Assembly: GCA_028691155.1 (NCBI GenBank)
Contig: JAQUZV010000114.1
Location: forward strand, 1-7,242
Direction of reading: 5' to 3'
DNA from: Victivallales bacterium
Lineage (GTDB): Bacteria; Verrucomicrobiota; Lentisphaeria; Victivallales; SZUA-371
Length of the DNA: 7,242 nucleotides
Both the position numbers and the translations under genes were made by a program. Positions 6,793-7,242 of the stretch are shown here, in pieces (within the stretch, counting starts at the first letter, position 1; every line of letters starts with the position of its first letter). The notes under the pieces are model-generated. The model was not told the DNA's origin, made no database searches, and was given only the letters and a program-made list of their open reading frames with translations.

Positions 6793-6821
6793 TTGACGCA
6801 ATCGTTACCATATGCTATAAT
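6793..6821 (+). promoter_or_regulatory. Sigma70-type promoter with extended -10
   Basis: TTGACG (6793-6798) matches five of six bases of the -35 consensus. A 17-base spacer separates it from a perfect TATAAT (6816-6821). TGC directly before it (6813-6815) gives the TGn extended -10 element. A transcript would begin near 6827-6829, giving an untranslated leader of about 140 bases before the ATG at 6970. No clear intrinsic terminator was found between the operon end (6751) and this promoter, so some read-through from upstream is possible. Confidence 0.85.
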
Positions 6822-6826
6822 AGCGA

Positions 6827-6957
6827 CGGAGAAGCTTTCGGGGGCAGCGTTTCTCCGGGGAAAACTATCGGCGCGGGAACATCCATCCCGGCATTTCCTC
6901 ATTTCCCCGACAACACAACCAGAGACGACAGGGCAAAAAACTTTAACAAATTAAAGT
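6827..6957 (+). ncRNA. Structured 5' leader of unknown class
   Basis: Several stems can be drawn in the predicted leader. First, 6827-6835 pairs with 6849-6857 (9 bp with one G-U, 13-base loop), starting at the predicted transcript end. Second, GGGAAA at 6858-6863 pairs with TTTCCC at 6902-6907; it can extend to 8 bp by competing with the first stem. It encloses a third hairpin, CGGGA 6874-6878 with TCCCG 6886-6890, which extends by two pairs past a bulge. Fourth, ACTTTAA 6940-6946 pairs with TTAAAGT 6951-6957 around CAAA, ending just before the ribosome site. I recognise no known riboswitch class. It could be a regulatory leader or an mRNA stabiliser; folding was done by eye. Confidence 0.4.
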
Positions 6958-6962
6958 CAAGG
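6958..6962 (+). promoter_or_regulatory. Ribosome-binding site of the repeat-protein gene
   Basis: CAAGG lies seven bases before ATG 6970 and abuts the last leader hairpin (6940-6957). An in-frame TAA at 6952-6954 excludes any earlier start. Confidence 0.6.
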
Positions 6963-6969
6963 CGGTTAC

Positions 6970-7242
6970 ATGTTTAAGTACGCAACAGTTATTTTTCTGG
7001 CCGGAACCGTCGCCGTTGCCGGAGCGACCGGAACAACGTCCGCCACCTACCGGGATGCCGGCGGCAAGGTAACGGGAACGGCAACCGTCAGCGGCAATTA
7101 CATTACCTACCGGGATGCCGGCGGCAAGGTGACGGGAACGACAAGCGCCTGCGGCAACAACACCACCTACCGGGACGCCGGCGGAAAAGTGACGGGAACG
7201 GCGACCGTCAGCGGCAACAACACCACCTACCGGGATGCCGGC
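6970..7242 (+). CDS. Secreted tandem-repeat protein (3' truncated by window)
   Basis: The first 91 residues of an open frame that runs off the right edge. Residues 1-19 (MFKYATVIFLAGTVAVAGA) form a signal peptide, with cleavage likely near residue 19 or 25. From residue 26 the protein is made of 20-residue repeats: three full (26-45, 46-65, 66-85) and the start of a fourth. The consensus is TYRDAGGKVTGTATVSGNNT. The first 12 residues of each repeat are identical; the last eight vary (ATVSGNYI, TSACGNNT, ATVSGNNT). Cys61 occurs only in repeat two. The composition, rich in Gly, Thr and Asn with a turn-like DAGGK, suggests short beta-hairpins. I do not recognise a named family with confidence. 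It has its own promoter and leader. It may be a surface or secreted product, possibly of the T2SS encoded upstream, but only proximity supports that. Confidence 0.8.
   Translation, partial: MFKYATVIFLAGTVAVAGATGTTSATYRDAGGKVTGTATVSGNYITYRDAGGKVTGTTSACGNNTTYRDAGGKVTGTATVSGNNTTYRDAG
7045..7242 (+). repeat. 60-base in-frame tandem repeat array (3.3 units visible)
   Basis: Units begin at 7045, 7105, 7165 and 7225 (partial). Pairwise identities between full units are 51/60 (1 vs 2), 52/60 (2 vs 3) and 51/60 (1 vs 3). Within the first 36 bases of each unit every difference is synonymous (GAT/GAC, GGC/GGA, AAG/AAA, GTA/GTG). Most amino-acid changes fall in the last 24 bases. The array continues past the window, so copy number is unknown. 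Such arrays can gain or lose units by recombination or slippage without breaking the frame. Confidence 0.95.

Noticed and set aside
6766..6795. Nine-codon reading frame as a leader peptide
   Set aside because: It lies upstream of the predicted transcription start and has no ribosome site.
7045..7242. CRISPR array, suggested by regular 60-base periodicity
   Set aside because: The whole 60-base unit is repeated with no unique spacers, it keeps the reading frame, and core differences are synonymous; it is a coding repeat.

Overview
The window is almost entirely one plus-strand operon from a Gram-negative-type, moderately GC-rich bacterium. It encodes the inner-membrane motor and minor pseudopilins of a type II secretion system (T2SS). 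Three of the four pseudopilin-like proteins carry Cys or Ala instead of Gly before the FTLxE cleavage motif. That style, together with the base composition, recalls the Verrucomicrobiota/Lentisphaerota group, but this is a tentative inference from memory and no taxonomic marker gene is present.

Layout. Bases 1-747 hold the C-terminal part of the GspE ATPase, cut by the window edge. A 144-base gap follows, with a strong GC hairpin directly after the stop codon. From 892 to 6751 seven genes are tightly packed: gspF, gspH-, gspI-, gspJ- and gspK-like genes, a DUF1573 exported protein, and a fusion of a thioredoxin-like domain to a CcdA/DsbD-like membrane domain. Junctions are overlaps of 4 or 8 bases, or gaps of 10 and 20 bases. 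No major pseudopilin gene (gspG) lies between gspF and gspH, where the classical order places it.

Bases 6752-6969 contain a near-consensus sigma70-type promoter with an extended -10 element. It is followed by an approximately 140-base leader that can fold into several stem-loops. The leader precedes a gene that starts at 6970 and runs off the right edge. Its product has a signal peptide followed by 20-residue tandem repeats (consensus TYRDAGGKVTGTATVSGNNT), encoded by 60-base DNA repeats.

How the genes may work together. GspE powers the system, GspF anchors the assembly platform, and GspH/I/J/K would form and prime the pseudopilus tip. The last two operon genes look like a periplasmic thiol module: the membrane domain could pass electrons from the cytoplasm to the CxxC domain outside, with the cysteine-containing DUF1573 protein as a possible partner. 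The downstream repeat protein is exported and might be a secretion substrate, but only proximity supports that.
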